Positions 63,860 through 64,000 of a stretch of 64,000 bases of DNA are shown here, piece by piece. The translations under genes and the position numbers were made by a program. The DNA is from Palaemon carinicauda. Lineage: Eukaryota > Arthropoda > Malacostraca > Decapoda > Palaemonidae. Position 1 is the first letter of the stretch, and the number at the start of each line of letters is the position of its first letter. The stretch spans positions 111,913,339 to 111,977,338 of the forward strand of contig NC_090746.1 of NCBI RefSeq assembly GCF_036898095.1, written 5' to 3'. Below the pieces are notes generated by a model that was given only the letters and a program-made list of their open reading frames with translations, was not told where the DNA came from and made no database searches.

Positions 63860-64000
63860 GAGAAAATTGAGTCTTTGTTTACATTGAGTACTGGGTATCT
63901 GGACGACAGATGGCGCTGTTGGGCACACCCGCAACCTGTGTAGCGATCGCTGGCGAGTTTTTACCGGAGAGTTGTCTGTCGGGCAACAGAGTTGCAGCTA
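63860..64000 (+). repeat. A3 right inverted terminal repeat (partial)
   Basis: Inverted match to 57580-57727, with CAGATGGCGCT at 63907-63917. Truncated by the window. Confidence 0.88.

Larger units (their letters stand above)
57556..64000 (+). mobile_element. DIRS retrotransposon A3 (non-autonomous, cut by window end)
   Basis: A near-identical sister of A1 at an offset of about 51.4 kb, with the same rearranged gag, RT deletion, pol frameshift and open recombinase. It begins at TTTTCAATATTTAACTTAGC and runs past base 64000 within its right terminal repeat; about 50 bases should be missing. It lies in FCHo intron 7 in the sense orientation. Confidence 0.92.

Overview
The window is animal nuclear DNA, most likely from a decapod crustacean. 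The evidence is one large-intron gene whose product reads as an arthropod FCHo (FCH domain only, F-BAR) protein, introns packed with DIRS-type tyrosine-recombinase retrotransposons (known to be abundant in Decapoda), and a dispersed ATT-repeat unit of a kind I recall from shrimp genomes. No prokaryotic genes, tRNAs, rRNAs or CRISPR arrays were seen. The species call is an inference.

Host gene: FCHo runs on the + strand. Seven coding exons with consensus GT/AG borders and compatible phases join into one frame: 1328-1357, 22968-23059, 35525-35741, 36889-36990, 37538-37693, 46564-46759 and 54469-about 55038. They encode the F-BAR membrane-bending domain (residues about 1-265) and a low-complexity linker. 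The C-terminal mu-homology domain must lie beyond base 64000. The first intron is 21.6 kb.

Mobile DNA by region: 1-3300 holds a LINE remnant, simple repeats and foldback repeats. Intron 1 (1358-22967) is a nested stack: an old DIRS copy (D2) was split by a Tigger/pogo DNA transposon (5824-20848, TA duplication), and the Tigger was then split by a DIRS element (A1, 6115-12611) and by a LINE with two long open ORFs (14396-20110, 14-bp target duplication). Intron 2 holds a family-B fragment, a whole family-D DIRS element (24552-32200), a D-like remnant and a LINE relic. Intron 5 holds a family-C remnant and the most complete DIRS copy (A2, 39567-46081). Intron 6 holds a LINE tail and a whole family-B element (47551-54060). 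Intron 7 holds a pogo-like MITE and A3 (57556 to the window end), a near-twin of A1.

The DIRS copies show the whole family architecture: inverted terminal repeats, an internal complementary region equal to the reverse complement of the joined element ends, gag with an N-terminal Cys-rich finger, RT-RNase H plus a DAM-like region, and an overlapping tyrosine recombinase. A1 and A3 share the same rearranged gag, the same RT deletion and the same pol frameshift, yet both keep an open recombinase frame, so they look like a non-autonomous DIRS subfamily that was mobilised after it was damaged. All nine recognisable DIRS copies lie in the same orientation as FCHo.
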